14,731 nt of DNA. It comes from Oscillospiraceae bacterium (GTDB lineage: Bacteria; Bacillota_A; Clostridia; Oscillospirales; Oscillospiraceae). The notes below the pieces were generated by a model. It was not told the origin of the DNA. It ran no database searches and saw nothing but the letters and a program-made list of their open reading frames with translations. Location: the NCBI GenBank assembly GCA_016302015.1, contig JAEDOJ010000016.1, positions 1 through 14,731 of the forward strand. Reading direction: 5' to 3'. This document shows, piece by piece, positions 1 through 7,499 of the stretch. The stretch's first letter is position 1. Every line of letters begins with the position of its first letter. Both the position numbers and the translations under genes were made by a program.

Positions 1-18
1 TGGGCCGTGATCTTCTGA
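1..18 (+). CDS. 3' end of an unidentified + strand gene (partial)
   Basis: Reading from base 1, the first frame gives W-A-V-I-F and then a TGA stop at 16-18, four bases before a strong rho-independent hairpin. A short open stretch running into a stop just ahead of a terminator is what the tail of a gene entering from the left would look like. Five residues are too few to identify the product. It would converge on the zinc-ribbon membrane gene to its right. Confidence 0.4.
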   Translation, partial: WAVIF

Positions 19-21
19 TAC

Positions 22-54
22 AAAAAGCGCTGTGCCTGAGCACAGCGCTTTTTT
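22..54. terminator. Bidirectional rho-independent terminator
   Basis: A perfect 14-bp inverted repeat (22-35 pairing with 40-53) has a CTGA loop and a GC-rich core, flanked by A-runs on the left and T-runs on the right, so it gives a U-tract on either strand. It lies between the putative + strand stop at 16-18 and the - strand stop at 59-61, and so can end both convergent transcripts. Confidence 0.9.
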
Positions 55-58
55 CATA

Positions 59-757
59 TCACGCCAGACCGGCCACCAGCCAGCCACGCAAAAAGTTCAC
101 CAGGAAGTACCCCACCGTCATGCCGCAGACCAGCACGGCGCTGTTGATCACGTTCAGGCGAATGCCCAGACCGTGAACCATCATCATCAGGAAGGATACG
201 ATCCACGCCCCGTAGATCATCACCGTGAAAATCTCGAAGGCCGCCAGATGCACCATGGACAGCACCATGGAAAGCACCATAAACACCAGCGGCAGCAGGG
301 TATTCACCCCCATCAGCGCCAGCATTCTCCGGCTGTCGGTACGAACCCCGGCCAGAGAAACCATCAGATACAGCACGCCGAAGGTCACGCCAAAGGCCGC
401 CAGCGGCGCCGCCAGACCGGTCAGCGCCCACTCGATGGCAATCCGTCCGAACCGTCCGGAGGAATAGCGCACCGTCAGGAGCAGGCAGGTGAAGAAGCTG
501 ACCACCACCGTCAGGATCATCATCAGAACCGCGCTGGCGGTGTCCCGCTTTTCCATGGCCAGACGGCTGGTGCCGATGGGATTTTTCAGGTAGCCCACGA
601 TCAGGCTGGGCAGGTTGGTCAGCGCCGCCCCAAGGGGTCTGGGCGCACTGTAATAAGGGGGCACATAGCTTCCCCCGGCGGGCTTTGGCTGGGCGGCGCA
701 GTCACAAACGCCGTCTTCCGGCAGGGGCTTTCCGCACCGCGGACAGTATCCATCCAT
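59..757 (-). CDS. Zinc-ribbon multi-pass membrane protein (Yip1-like)
   Basis: A 232-residue protein. The N-terminus carries a compact zinc-ribbon-like motif (C5, C8, C18, C20: CPRC then CDC), followed by a Pro/Gly/Tyr-rich linker to about residue 45. The rest has about five hydrophobic segments: SAVLMMILTVVVSFFTCLLL, a stretch around LTGLAAPLAAFGVTFGVLYL, NTLLPLVFMVLSMVLSM, a stretch around FTVMIYGAWIVSFLMMMV, and the C-terminal one. This layout resembles Yip1-type or DUF membrane proteins with a zinc-ribbon head seen in Firmicutes; the family is inferred, and the biochemical role is unknown. The start was placed at 757 because AAGGAGG (765-771) lies 7 bases upstream; a longer frame from 793 would put the ribosome binding site inside the gene. 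It has its own consensus promoter and is followed by a terminator 4 bases after its stop. Confidence 0.8.
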   Translation of the reverse strand: MDGYCPRCGKPLPEDGVCDCAAQPKPAGGSYVPPYYSAPRPLGAALTNLPSLIVGYLKNPIGTSRLAMEKRDTASAVLMMILTVVVSFFTCLLLTVRYSSGRFGRIAIEWALTGLAAPLAAFGVTFGVLYLMVSLAGVRTDSRRMLALMGVNTLLPLVFMVLSMVLSMVHLAAFEIFTVMIYGAWIVSFLMMMVHGLGIRLNVINSAVLVCGMTVGYFLVNFLRGWLVAGLA

Positions 758-764
758 ATTCACG

Positions 765-771
765 CCTCCTT
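765..771 (-). promoter_or_regulatory. Ribosome binding site of zinc-ribbon gene
   Basis: AAGGAGG on the - strand, 7 bases before the ATG at 755-757. It decides in favour of this start over the in-frame ATG at 793. Confidence 0.85.
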
Positions 772-807
772 GCGTATTTCGTTTTCCGAGCATCTCTCGA
801 CAGAACC

Positions 808-836
808 ATTATAGAAATTTTACGGTGTTATGTCAA
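808..836 (-). promoter_or_regulatory. Perfect consensus sigma-A promoter
   Basis: On the - strand, TTGACA (831-836) and TATAAT (808-813) are separated by exactly 17 bases. The -35 box overlaps the TGA stop of the upstream YfhO gene (833-835). Transcription should begin near base 800, leaving a leader of about 45 bases before the zinc-ribbon gene. All twelve hexamer bases match consensus, so a strong housekeeping promoter is expected. Confidence 0.9.
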
Positions 837-3667
837 CTGTTTTCTGAGGAATCCGGGGGAAGCTCCTCCTCCCATTCCTCCATGGTGATCTCCTGCCAAT
901 CCGGCTGGGGGTTCTCCCGGGGCGCTTTTTCCACGTCCGGCAAAAGGGTAAAGCGCTTCCGGCGGAGCGCCACCAGCCCCGCCAGCAAGACCAGAGAGGT
1001 CAGGGAGATCAGCAGGCCGGGAACCAGCCCCGGCATCCGGTAGCGCAGGCAGATCTCATGCCTTCCCTGACTCAGGGGGAAGGCGATCACCGCGTCCGTC
1101 AGCTTCACCTGCTTCTGGGAGGGATCGTAGGTGGCTCCAAGCTCCACCGCTTCTCCGTCCACGGTGGCTGTCCAGCCCGGCTCATAGGGAATGGCGGTAT
1201 AGAACAGGCCGTCTCTTGCCACGTCGATGGTGCCCCGCAGCTCCGTGTCGTCAAACTCCGTAAGCTCCCAACGCTCGTCACCCAGGACATCCAGTCCCCG
1301 ACGATAAGCCTCGTCGTTGAACTTCTGCGCCTCCAGAGAGATGGTGCCCTTCTTTCCCTGATCGATGAAATACACAAATTTCAGCTCGTCCCCGGGAACG
1401 TAGTCGCCCACGGCGAACACCGCCTGCGCCTTCACATTCCGGGAGCAGACCAGTTGGCCGTTTCGGTAGACATGCACCTCGTTGAAGCCGATGGCTCTGG
1501 TGGAGGCACAGTAAAGACCCGCCTCCTCCACGGTGTAATAAATGCTGAAGCTGGAACGCTCCGTGGCGCTCTCGGAGGAATAATTGAAGTTCGTGCCCAG
1601 GGTGGCGCTGTTGGTCAGGCTGCAGTTGGAAGAGCAGGTCAGGTTGGTAAAGGTCAGGGGGGTGAAAAGCGGCTCCTGCACGCCGGTAGCCTTGAGGAAC
1701 AGCTCCTCCTGCGCCAGGAAGGGATTGCAATCATCCGCAGCCACAAAATCCCCAAGCTCCTGCTCTGTCATAAAGCCCAGACCGATATAGGATCTGCATT
1801 CCAGAAGATTCGAGCCGCCGGAGGTCGCCACCAGAGAGTTATACTCGCCGTTGAGATGGCCGCCGTCCCGGTCGATGAGATAGCGGATGCCGCAGAGGGT
1901 ATTGGTAAAGGGGCTGGCCTCATAATAGGAGAAGCGGTTGCTTGCAGGCCAGGAGGACAGTCCCAGCGACCGGCTAAACCGGTTGAAATTCACATTGGCC
2001 GAGGAGGTGAAAATGGAAACGCCGTTGTAGCCGTTCAGCGCGCCGTCGTTCAGGGTCTGGGTGTTGACCACCTCCGTCCGATAGAAGGGATCTCCCCCGT
2101 TCTCTTCCTCATAGCTCAGCAGCGCCTGTACGGCGGTTTCCTCCTTCGGATAGGTGGAACGGGTGGTAAAGCCGATCTTCCCAATCCCCATGCCGAAGCA
2201 CAGCACCATCTCGCACACCATGACCGCTGCAAGAAGGGCGGAGCCGAGAAGCTTCCGCTGCTTTTTTTGGCCGTAGATCAGCAGCGCCGCCACGACCCCC
2301 GCCAGCACCAGGCCGCTGAGGATCAGACGATAGGTATTGGGAGTTTCCTGGAGGGCAATGTTGGCAATCAAGCCCCCCGCCAGAGGGATCAAAATCAGCA
2401 GATGCCACTTTTTAAAGTCCTCCAGCAGGGTAAAGGCCCGGTAGGCCATGGCTACCAGCACAAAGCTGAACAGGAAGCTGAACCGATAGGGCAGCATATT
2501 GGGGAAGTGGAAGCCGTGCCAGACGTAGTCCAGAATTCGGAAGATGAAGCTCAGCAGCAGGAACAGCAGGAGACAGAGGTTGAAGATTTTCTCCCGCAGC
2601 TTGATTTTTTTGGAGAAGAAGAAGTAAATGGCGAGAATCACCGTGGAGAAGCCGCAGAATACGTTGGGAAGCCCCTCCATGGAGGTGGTTTCCGGCTTGG
2701 TCATCAGGGCGGAGAGCACCTGCCGGGAGGCGGAGAGGACGCCGGGCAGCGTCTCACCCTTCAGAACCTCCCAGACAGACTGGTCTTCCCGGATGATGCC
2801 GTAAGCGCCCTTTGCCATGTTCAGCGCCAGCGGCTCCACCTCTCTGGTGGCTGCGGAAACGGTGGTCTGCAGCGCCTTCATGGTGGGAATCAGCAGGAGG
2901 GCGGTCAGGCCGGCGCCGATCACCGTACAGATGGCGATCCGGGCAAAGCGGCGCAGGAAGTTGCCAAAGCCGTTCCAGCAGATCAGGCAATAGCCCACGA
3001 AGCAGAGGAAGACAAAAATGCAGCAGAAAAACGCCACATAATAGTTGCACCACAGGGTCAGCGCCAGAGACGCAATATACAGGCGGAATTTTCCCTCCCG
3101 GAGAAGGCAGACCGTAGCGGCCACCAGCAGGGGCAGCAGAGCGAAGGCGTCCAGCCACATGATGTTCCAGTAATAACCCGCAGTCCAGGAGCAGAAGGCG
3201 TAGGCCAGGGCAAAAAACGGGATCATCATGTCATTCCGGCGGTAGACCAGCTTCAGGAACAGGCCGAAGAACAGACCCGCCAGAGAAATTTTCAGAATGG
3301 TCAAAAAGGCGAACAGCTCCGTCAAATAGGCAGAGGGCACCAGCAGCGCCAGCAGATTCAGGGGGCTTGCCAGATAGTAGGCAAAGAGGGAAACATAGCC
3401 GATTCCCATGCCCACGCTCCAGGTATATTGGAGAGATTGTCCGTTCAGGAGGCGGGTCTGGAAGTCCTGAAAGAAGGGATAATACTGATGCCACCCGTCA
3501 TGGGCAAGGATCATCTTGTCTCCGAAGGGGTAGAGGCCGCCGCCCTGAAAGATCAGGGGAAGGATCGTGTAGCTCAGCCCCGCAATGACAAAGGGGAGGA
3601 AAAAGGACAGCAGCAGGGGAAGTCTGGACTCCTTTTTCCGCAAGGATGGACGGGAAGACAGTTTCAT
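833..3667 (-). CDS. yfhO: YfhO-family membrane protein (GT-C type)
   Basis: A 944-residue polytopic membrane protein. The N-terminal half (about 1-490) holds around a dozen hydrophobic helices. A short conserved motif with an acidic residue, DGWHQYYPFF (57-66), sits in the first outside loop, where GT-C glycosyltransferases keep their catalytic Asp. PYRFSFLFSF lies further on. Residues about 500-875 form a large extracytoplasmic domain ending in YEPGWTATVDG and RYRMPG, both typical of YfhO proteins. One more helix (about 880-902) and an acidic cytoplasmic tail follow. Characterised relatives (Bacillus and Staphylococcus YfhO, Listeria GtlB) add sugars to teichoic acids outside the cell using undecaprenyl-phosphate sugars; the role here is inferred from family. 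No CsbB- or GtcA-like partner is in the window. AAGGAG (3677-3682), inside the end of the kinase gene, lies 9 bases before the start. Confidence 0.88.
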   Translation of the reverse strand: MKLSSRPSLRKKESRLPLLLSFFLPFVIAGLSYTILPLIFQGGGLYPFGDKMILAHDGWHQYYPFFQDFQTRLLNGQSLQYTWSVGMGIGYVSLFAYYLASPLNLLALLVPSAYLTELFAFLTILKISLAGLFFGLFLKLVYRRNDMMIPFFALAYAFCSWTAGYYWNIMWLDAFALLPLLVAATVCLLREGKFRLYIASLALTLWCNYYVAFFCCIFVFLCFVGYCLICWNGFGNFLRRFARIAICTVIGAGLTALLLIPTMKALQTTVSAATREVEPLALNMAKGAYGIIREDQSVWEVLKGETLPGVLSASRQVLSALMTKPETTSMEGLPNVFCGFSTVILAIYFFFSKKIKLREKIFNLCLLLFLLLSFIFRILDYVWHGFHFPNMLPYRFSFLFSFVLVAMAYRAFTLLEDFKKWHLLILIPLAGGLIANIALQETPNTYRLILSGLVLAGVVAALLIYGQKKQRKLLGSALLAAVMVCEMVLCFGMGIGKIGFTTRSTYPKEETAVQALLSYEEENGGDPFYRTEVVNTQTLNDGALNGYNGVSIFTSSANVNFNRFSRSLGLSSWPASNRFSYYEASPFTNTLCGIRYLIDRDGGHLNGEYNSLVATSGGSNLLECRSYIGLGFMTEQELGDFVAADDCNPFLAQEELFLKATGVQEPLFTPLTFTNLTCSSNCSLTNSATLGTNFNYSSESATERSSFSIYYTVEEAGLYCASTRAIGFNEVHVYRNGQLVCSRNVKAQAVFAVGDYVPGDELKFVYFIDQGKKGTISLEAQKFNDEAYRRGLDVLGDERWELTEFDDTELRGTIDVARDGLFYTAIPYEPGWTATVDGEAVELGATYDPSQKQVKLTDAVIAFPLSQGRHEICLRYRMPGLVPGLLISLTSLVLLAGLVALRRKRFTLLPDVEKAPRENPQPDWQEITMEEWEEELPPDSSENS

Positions 3668-3670
3668 AAC

Positions 3671-4519
3671 TCATTTCTCCTTTTCCGGCAGCTTTCCCAG
3701 CCGCTCCATGAGATAGGGTAGGGTTTCCTCAAAATTCACGCCGTACCACCGGGCTTCAGGGTCTGCCGCCGTGACCCGGATGGTCTGCACCACGTAGTCC
3801 GCAGCCAGGCTGATTGCCTCCTCCGGGGGCAGGCCAAGGGTCAGCGCCCCGGCGCAGGCGGCGGAAAACAGGTCGCCGGTGCCGTAATAGACCTTTGGAA
3901 GGTAGTCCGTGGCATAAAAGGAACAGGCGCCGCCGCGTTCCATCACCGCCACAGACATATGGGAATCATCCTGCCGGATGCCGGTGATGACGGCGGTTTT
4001 TGCTCCCAGCCCCAGGAGCTTTTCCAGCAAGGTCAGGATTTCTCCCCGGCTGTACCGGTCCGCATAGGCCGTCCCGGTGAGCAGGCAGGCCTCCGTGACG
4101 TTGGGGGTGATCACGTCCGCCTGACGGCACAGAGTCTTGATCCGCTCCGGGAAGCTCAGGTCAAAGCCGGGATAGAGGCTTCCCTGATCCCCCATAACCG
4201 GGTCTACAAAAACCAGCGTATCCTCCCGGCGAAAGTCCCGGATAAATTCCTCCGCCCCGGCAATCTGCTCCTCCGAGCCTAAGTAGCCGGTATAGATCCC
4301 ATGAAATGTTAGATTCATAGTTTTCCAGTGGTCTGTCACCGGACGGAAGCTCTCCGACAAATCCCGGCTGTAAAATCCGGGAAAGGCGGTGTGGGCGGAC
4401 AGGAGGGTGGTGGGCAGAACCGCACACTCCAGCCCCATGGCCGACAGCACCGGCAGCGCAATCCCAAGAGAGCATTTCCCGATGCAGGAAAGGTCCTGGA
4501 TACTGACAATTCGTTTCAT
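3671..4519 (-). CDS. pdxY: Pyridoxal/pyridoxamine kinase (ribokinase/PfkB superfamily)
   Basis: A 282-residue cytoplasmic enzyme, the normal length for the family, expected to phosphorylate pyridoxal or pyridoxamine with ATP in the salvage route to pyridoxal 5'-phosphate. Visible motifs are SIQDLSCIGKCSL at the N-terminus (substrate side), DPVMGDQG (106-113), ITPN (137-140), and YYGTGDLFSA (211-220), which contains the GTGD anion hole with D216 as the expected catalytic base. The motif set points to the PdxY/PdxK clade rather than ThiD or ribokinase; pdxY versus pdxK naming is uncertain. The ATG at 4517-4519 is preceded by GAGGAA (4525-4530) at 5 bases. The stop lies 3 bases before the YfhO start, so the two are co-transcribed and probably translationally coupled. 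Confidence 0.9.
   Translation of the reverse strand: MKRIVSIQDLSCIGKCSLGIALPVLSAMGLECAVLPTTLLSAHTAFPGFYSRDLSESFRPVTDHWKTMNLTFHGIYTGYLGSEEQIAGAEEFIRDFRREDTLVFVDPVMGDQGSLYPGFDLSFPERIKTLCRQADVITPNVTEACLLTGTAYADRYSRGEILTLLEKLLGLGAKTAVITGIRQDDSHMSVAVMERGGACSFYATDYLPKVYYGTGDLFSAACAGALTLGLPPEEAISLAADYVVQTIRVTAADPEARWYGVNFEETLPYLMERLGKLPEKEK
3677..3682 (-). promoter_or_regulatory. Ribosome binding site of yfhO inside the kinase gene
   Basis: AAGGAG on the - strand lies within the last codons of the kinase gene, 9 bases before the YfhO ATG. Terminating ribosomes pass directly over it, which supports translational coupling. Confidence 0.8.
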
Positions 4520-4549
4520 ATGGTTTCCTCAACAGGTGGATTTCCATAT

Positions 4550-4558
4550 ATTTTATCA
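4550..4558 (-). promoter_or_regulatory. Extended -10 promoter of kinase-yfhO operon
   Basis: On the - strand the sequence reads TGATAAAAT, matching the extended -10 form TGnTATAAT with one mismatch. No good -35 box sits at 16-18 bases, as expected for an extended -10 promoter. The leader to the ATG at 4519 would be only about 23 bases, leaving no room for a riboswitch. Confidence 0.55.
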
Positions 4559-4597
4559 CAAAGTTTCCAAAAAGAAAAGCCCTGTGGCGAAAACTGA

Positions 4598-4626
4598 TTG
4601 CTTTTCCTTTTCCCGGGAAGTATAAT
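4598..4626 (+). promoter_or_regulatory. Promoter of the amidohydrolase gene
   Basis: TATAAT (4621-4626) is a perfect -10 box, and TTGCTT (4598-4603) stands 17 bases upstream as a moderate -35. Transcription from about 4633 gives a leader of about 20 bases. The promoter is divergent from that of the kinase operon, about 40 bases away. Confidence 0.8.
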
Positions 4627-4638
4627 GTACTCAAAATT

Positions 4639-4643
4639 GGAGG
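4639..4643 (+). promoter_or_regulatory. Ribosome binding site of amidohydrolase
   Basis: GGAGG, 8 bases before the ATG at 4652-4654. Together with the TATAAT at 4621-4626 it fixes this start, because upstream in-frame starts (TTG 4598, ATG 4625) fall in or before the promoter. Confidence 0.85.
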
Positions 4644-4651
4644 TCAGGTCT

Positions 4652-5524
4652 ATGCTGGGTGATTTACACATTCATATGATTCTGGACGGCATCTTCTATC
4701 GCAGCGCCATTGACGCACACAAGTCCGCTCCCGTGGATCGCCTGATCCGTCAGCGTCTGGAGGAATACCGGCAGCGGGGCGCGGTCTTTCTCCGGGACGG
4801 GGGAGACCGGTGGGGTGTAAGCCTCCGGGCGAAGGAGCTGGCGGCGGAATACGGCATGGACTACCGTTCTCCCGCCTTTCCCATCCACAAAGCCGGGCAT
4901 TACGGCGGCTTCATCGGCCGGGGCTTCTCCACATGGCGGGAATACGAGGGCTTATTGGACGAGGTGGAGGAAAAAGGCGGAGATTTCGTGAAGCTTATGA
5001 TCTCCGGCCTCATAGACTTCTCTAAAAGGGATACCCTGACGGAGGACAGTCTGCCCAAAGAGGACATTTCCACCATGATCCGTCTGGCCCACCGGCGGGG
5101 CTTTGCCGTCATGGCCCACGCCAACGGGGACGAAGCCGTGAATGCGGCGCTGGAGGCCGGGGTAGACTCCATCGAACACGGCGCCTACCTTTCCACCCAG
5201 ACACTTCAAGCTCTGGCCGCCTCCGGCGCCGTCTGGGTGCCCACCCTTTCCACCATCGGCAATCTGCTGGGCTGCGGACGGTTCCCGGAGGAGGTTCTGT
5301 CTTCCCTGCTCCGCAGTCAGCAGGAAAAGGTGGCTCTGGCTGCCTCTCTGGGGGGCAAAATCGGCTTAGGCTCCGACGCCGGCGCCTACGGCGTTTACCA
5401 TGGCAGAGCCATTTCCCAGGAGCTTTCCTATCTGAAGGCCGCCCTGGGCAGTCAGGCGGAGGCGCATCTGCAAGCCACGGAAACCTATGTGAAAACCGTA
5501 TTTCTGCAAAAAAGTGGAGTCTGA
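4652..5524 (+). CDS. Metal-dependent amidohydrolase (imidazolonepropionase-like)
   Basis: A 290-residue protein of the amidohydrolase superfamily, predicted to be a cytoplasmic TIM-barrel hydrolase. The complete metal-ligand set can be read: H6-I-H8, K114 in FVKLMISG (the probable carboxylated lysine), H156 in MAHANG, H176 in SIEHGAYL and D242 in GSDAGA. This arrangement fits binuclear enzymes of the COG1228 type (imidazolonepropionase/prolidase-like). The substrate cannot be deduced, and no histidine-degradation genes are nearby. The protein begins directly at the first barrel strand (GDLHIH) and lacks the flanking beta-sandwich halves of longer relatives (usually 380-450 residues), so it is a barrel-only form rather than a visibly broken gene. 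The last six codons and the stop lie in the left arm of a terminator hairpin. It is monocistronic, with its own promoter. Confidence 0.85.
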   Translation: MLGDLHIHMILDGIFYRSAIDAHKSAPVDRLIRQRLEEYRQRGAVFLRDGGDRWGVSLRAKELAAEYGMDYRSPAFPIHKAGHYGGFIGRGFSTWREYEGLLDEVEEKGGDFVKLMISGLIDFSKRDTLTEDSLPKEDISTMIRLAHRRGFAVMAHANGDEAVNAALEAGVDSIEHGAYLSTQTLQALAASGAVWVPTLSTIGNLLGCGRFPEEVLSSLLRSQQEKVALAASLGGKIGLGSDAGAYGVYHGRAISQELSYLKAALGSQAEAHLQATETYVKTVFLQKSGV

Positions 5525-5547
5525 TGGCAGACTCCACTTTTTTGCAG
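5504..5547. terminator. Bidirectional terminator, perfect 20-bp stem
   Basis: Bases 5504-5523 pair perfectly with 5528-5547 around an ATGG loop. Each arm holds a run of six A or T, so a GC-richer hairpin followed by a U-tract forms on either strand. The amidohydrolase TGA (5522-5524) runs from the stem into the loop, and the LCP stop (5550-5552) is just outside, so one element ends both convergent transcripts. Confidence 0.92.
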
Positions 5548-5549
5548 AA

Positions 5550-6680
5550 TTATTCCGCTGTTTCCCCAACCGGGGTATAAAAGACCTTCAGCACCGTCTC
5601 ATACAGAGAGGTCTGATCCAGATAATAGATCGCATTCTCCCCCTGTGCCTCTATGGTTCCCTGAATGGTGGAAAAATCAAACTGCGCCCCGTTATTTAAA
5701 AAGCTGGTCAGCAGGAAGGTGGCGTCCGCAAGGGACAGATCCGTGTAGGTATAATCCGAGATCGCCCGGTACAGCTCCAGCACGGTGGTCAGATCCGCCC
5801 TCGTCTCCTCCAGCGCCTTTGCGACAAAGGCGTCAATAAACTGCTTCTGCCGGGACATACGATCCAGATTGCCCTCCAGCTTCCACTGGTTGCGGTAACG
5901 GATATACATCATGGCGTCCTCACCCCACAGGGTCACCGTTTCCCCTTCGGAAAGATTGGAATAGCGGAAGTCCACAATATCCCCCTGGGGAACCAGCGTA
6001 ATGCCGCCCATGGCGTCGCTGGCAAAGCCGATGGCCTCCATATCCATTGCAATATAGGATTGAATGGGCAGACCGTAAAGCAGGCGGGACACGGATTTTA
6101 CCACATTTTCACAGCTCTGCTTCTGCCCGTCTCCATAGGCGAAGGCCCGGCAAAGCTGTGTGCTGCGGCTTTCCAGATATTTTCCGTTGGCGGAGTAAAT
6201 ATCCACCTGGGCGTAGCTGTCACGGGAGATGCTGACAACCTTCGTCTCCCCCGTAACCGTGTCCAGACCGATCAGCAGAATGCAGTCGGCTTCCCCGCCG
6301 TCGCCATAGACATCCTTTTTTTCAATGCTGTTCTTGTCCACGCCAAGGAAAAGCAACGCGGTGACGTTTTCGTTCAGAACGTAGGTCTGACCCCCATAGG
6401 TGACGGTTTTCCCGTCGTCATAGGTGAGAATGTGCTCCGCCGGGGCATCCTCCCCGGTCTGTGCCGCCTCGGTGAAGGAAATTTCCGCATCCTGATAGTT
6501 CAGCATGGAGGACTTGCCTGTGTAATACAGGACGGCAAAGGTTCCCGCAGCCACGGTCAGGAGCGCAAGCAGAACCGCCAACGTAACCGTCAGCCCCTTC
6601 AGCAGCCTACGCCACCAGGGCTTGCGCTTCTTCTCAGGGACTTCCCCTTTGGCCTGCAGTTCCTCAGGTTGTCGGTTCAT
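5550..6680 (-). CDS. LytR-CpsA-Psr (LCP) family glycopolymer transferase
   Basis: A 376-residue protein with a basic cytoplasmic N-terminus (KKRKPWWRR), one membrane helix (about 29-53) and an extracellular LCP domain (about 105-290). Family landmarks are LFLGVD (110-115), ADCILLIGLD (131-140) and SISRDSY (150-156), then IRYR (260-263) and LDRMSRQKQF (272-281), which supply the conserved Arg/Asp residues that bind the pyrophosphate of lipid-linked substrates. Known LCP enzymes move wall teichoic acid, capsule or other glycopolymers from undecaprenyl pyrophosphate to peptidoglycan; in Actinomyces oris one glycosylates a sortase substrate. The precise substrate here is unknown. The gene overlaps the sortase by 17 bases. 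Its ribosome binding site (AGGGGG, 6693-6698) is 12 bases from the ATG, so translation probably depends on coupling. It is the last gene of the operon. Confidence 0.9.
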   Translation of the reverse strand: MNRQPEELQAKGEVPEKKRKPWWRRLLKGLTVTLAVLLALLTVAAGTFAVLYYTGKSSMLNYQDAEISFTEAAQTGEDAPAEHILTYDDGKTVTYGGQTYVLNENVTALLFLGVDKNSIEKKDVYGDGGEADCILLIGLDTVTGETKVVSISRDSYAQVDIYSANGKYLESRSTQLCRAFAYGDGQKQSCENVVKSVSRLLYGLPIQSYIAMDMEAIGFASDAMGGITLVPQGDIVDFRYSNLSEGETVTLWGEDAMMYIRYRNQWKLEGNLDRMSRQKQFIDAFVAKALEETRADLTTVLELYRAISDYTYTDLSLADATFLLTSFLNNGAQFDFSTIQGTIEAQGENAIYYLDQTSLYETVLKVFYTPVGETAE

Positions 6681-7479
6681 CGTCGATCAGCACCCCCTGT
6701 ACAAGATAGCGAGCTGTCCCGTATTCAATGCAGGTGCTGAGGGTCACGATTTTATCCTCTGTCGTGACCTTCACGCCCTCTCTGACGGCAGCGATCATGC
6801 TTTGCGGCGCAAGCATATAGTCAATATACTCCTGAAACACCGCTTCCTGTGAGAAGTCGAAGGAATTCAGAATATGCCGGGAATCAAACTGGTACGCCGA
6901 GACAATCCGGTAGGTCAGAATATGACCGGGAGTATAGATGTAAAATACCTCATTTTCCTCAAAAAAGGTTTCGTCCCGGAAGGAATGCAGGGAGGTGAAC
7001 ATACTCCCCTCCAGCATATTATGGCCGTAAATCACGGTGACAGGGTCGGAAAAATCCCTGGAATTCAGTCTCTGGGTGTAAATCGACCCCCGAAACTCGT
7101 ACTCTCCCTCCGGGTTCCTGTGGAGATAATAGTTCTCCGCCTTGTCCGGGGAGGCCTGGACAATGGGATAGTCTACGTCTGTGTTGGGAACCTTGATCCA
7201 TGCGTAGATGTCGGGATTCGCCTCCTGAAGAGCGGGAAAATCAATGGGATTTTCCGTCAGCTCCGGGGCGGACGAGCCTTCCGTTGCCTGAGAAGAAGAG
7301 GTCTCCTCCCAGGGCTCGGCAGTAGAAACGGCGGAGGTGGTCTCGGTCTTGTAATAATTCATTTTCTCCTCCGGCCAGAAGAAGAAAACAGCCGCACCGA
7401 TGGTGACGCCCAGCAGGAGAATGGAGAGGCTCAACAGCAGCAGCCAGGGCTTCTTATGCCGGCTCTTTTCTTGGGACAT
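6664..7479 (-). CDS. srtB: Class B sortase
   Basis: A 271-residue membrane-anchored transpeptidase. One N-terminal helix (about 11-36) is followed by a Ser/Thr/Glu-rich stalk (about 43-77) and the sortase beta-barrel. Catalytic residues are visible: H153 in VIYGHNM, C250 in TLSTC, and R257 in the ARYLVQG strand. Long spacing between the His and Cys motifs, with a predicted extra helix, and the IVTLSTC signature favour class B over A, C or D. It should cleave the sorting signal of the upstream gene between Thr and Gly and link the protein to peptidoglycan. The start at 7479 is chosen because AAGGAG (7489-7494) lies 9 bases upstream; the in-frame ATG at 7515 lies within the intergenic hairpin. 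It overlaps the LCP gene by 17 bases. Confidence 0.92.
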   Translation of the reverse strand: MSQEKSRHKKPWLLLLSLSILLLGVTIGAAVFFFWPEEKMNYYKTETTSAVSTAEPWEETSSSQATEGSSAPELTENPIDFPALQEANPDIYAWIKVPNTDVDYPIVQASPDKAENYYLHRNPEGEYEFRGSIYTQRLNSRDFSDPVTVIYGHNMLEGSMFTSLHSFRDETFFEENEVFYIYTPGHILTYRIVSAYQFDSRHILNSFDFSQEAVFQEYIDYMLAPQSMIAAVREGVKVTTEDKIVTLSTCIEYGTARYLVQGVLIDDEPTT

Positions 7480-7488
7480 TTGATGGTT

Positions 7489-7494
7489 CTCCTT
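7489..7494 (-). promoter_or_regulatory. Ribosome binding site of sortase
   Basis: AAGGAG on the - strand, 9 bases before the ATG at 7477-7479. It excludes the alternative start 36 bases upstream, for which no Shine-Dalgarno sequence is visible. Confidence 0.8.
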
Positions 7495-7499
7495 ACGAA

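Noticed and set aside
1058..3721. 887-codon open frame on the + strand opposite the YfhO gene
   Set aside because: The translation is rich in Gly, Gln, His and Glu with no domain, helices or signal, as expected from the complement of a GC-rich third-position-biased gene. The opposite strand encodes a clear membrane protein.
4598..4654. TTG at 4598 or ATG at 4625 as the amidohydrolase start
   Set aside because: Both lie in the promoter boxes; the GGAGG and the start of the first barrel strand favour 4652.
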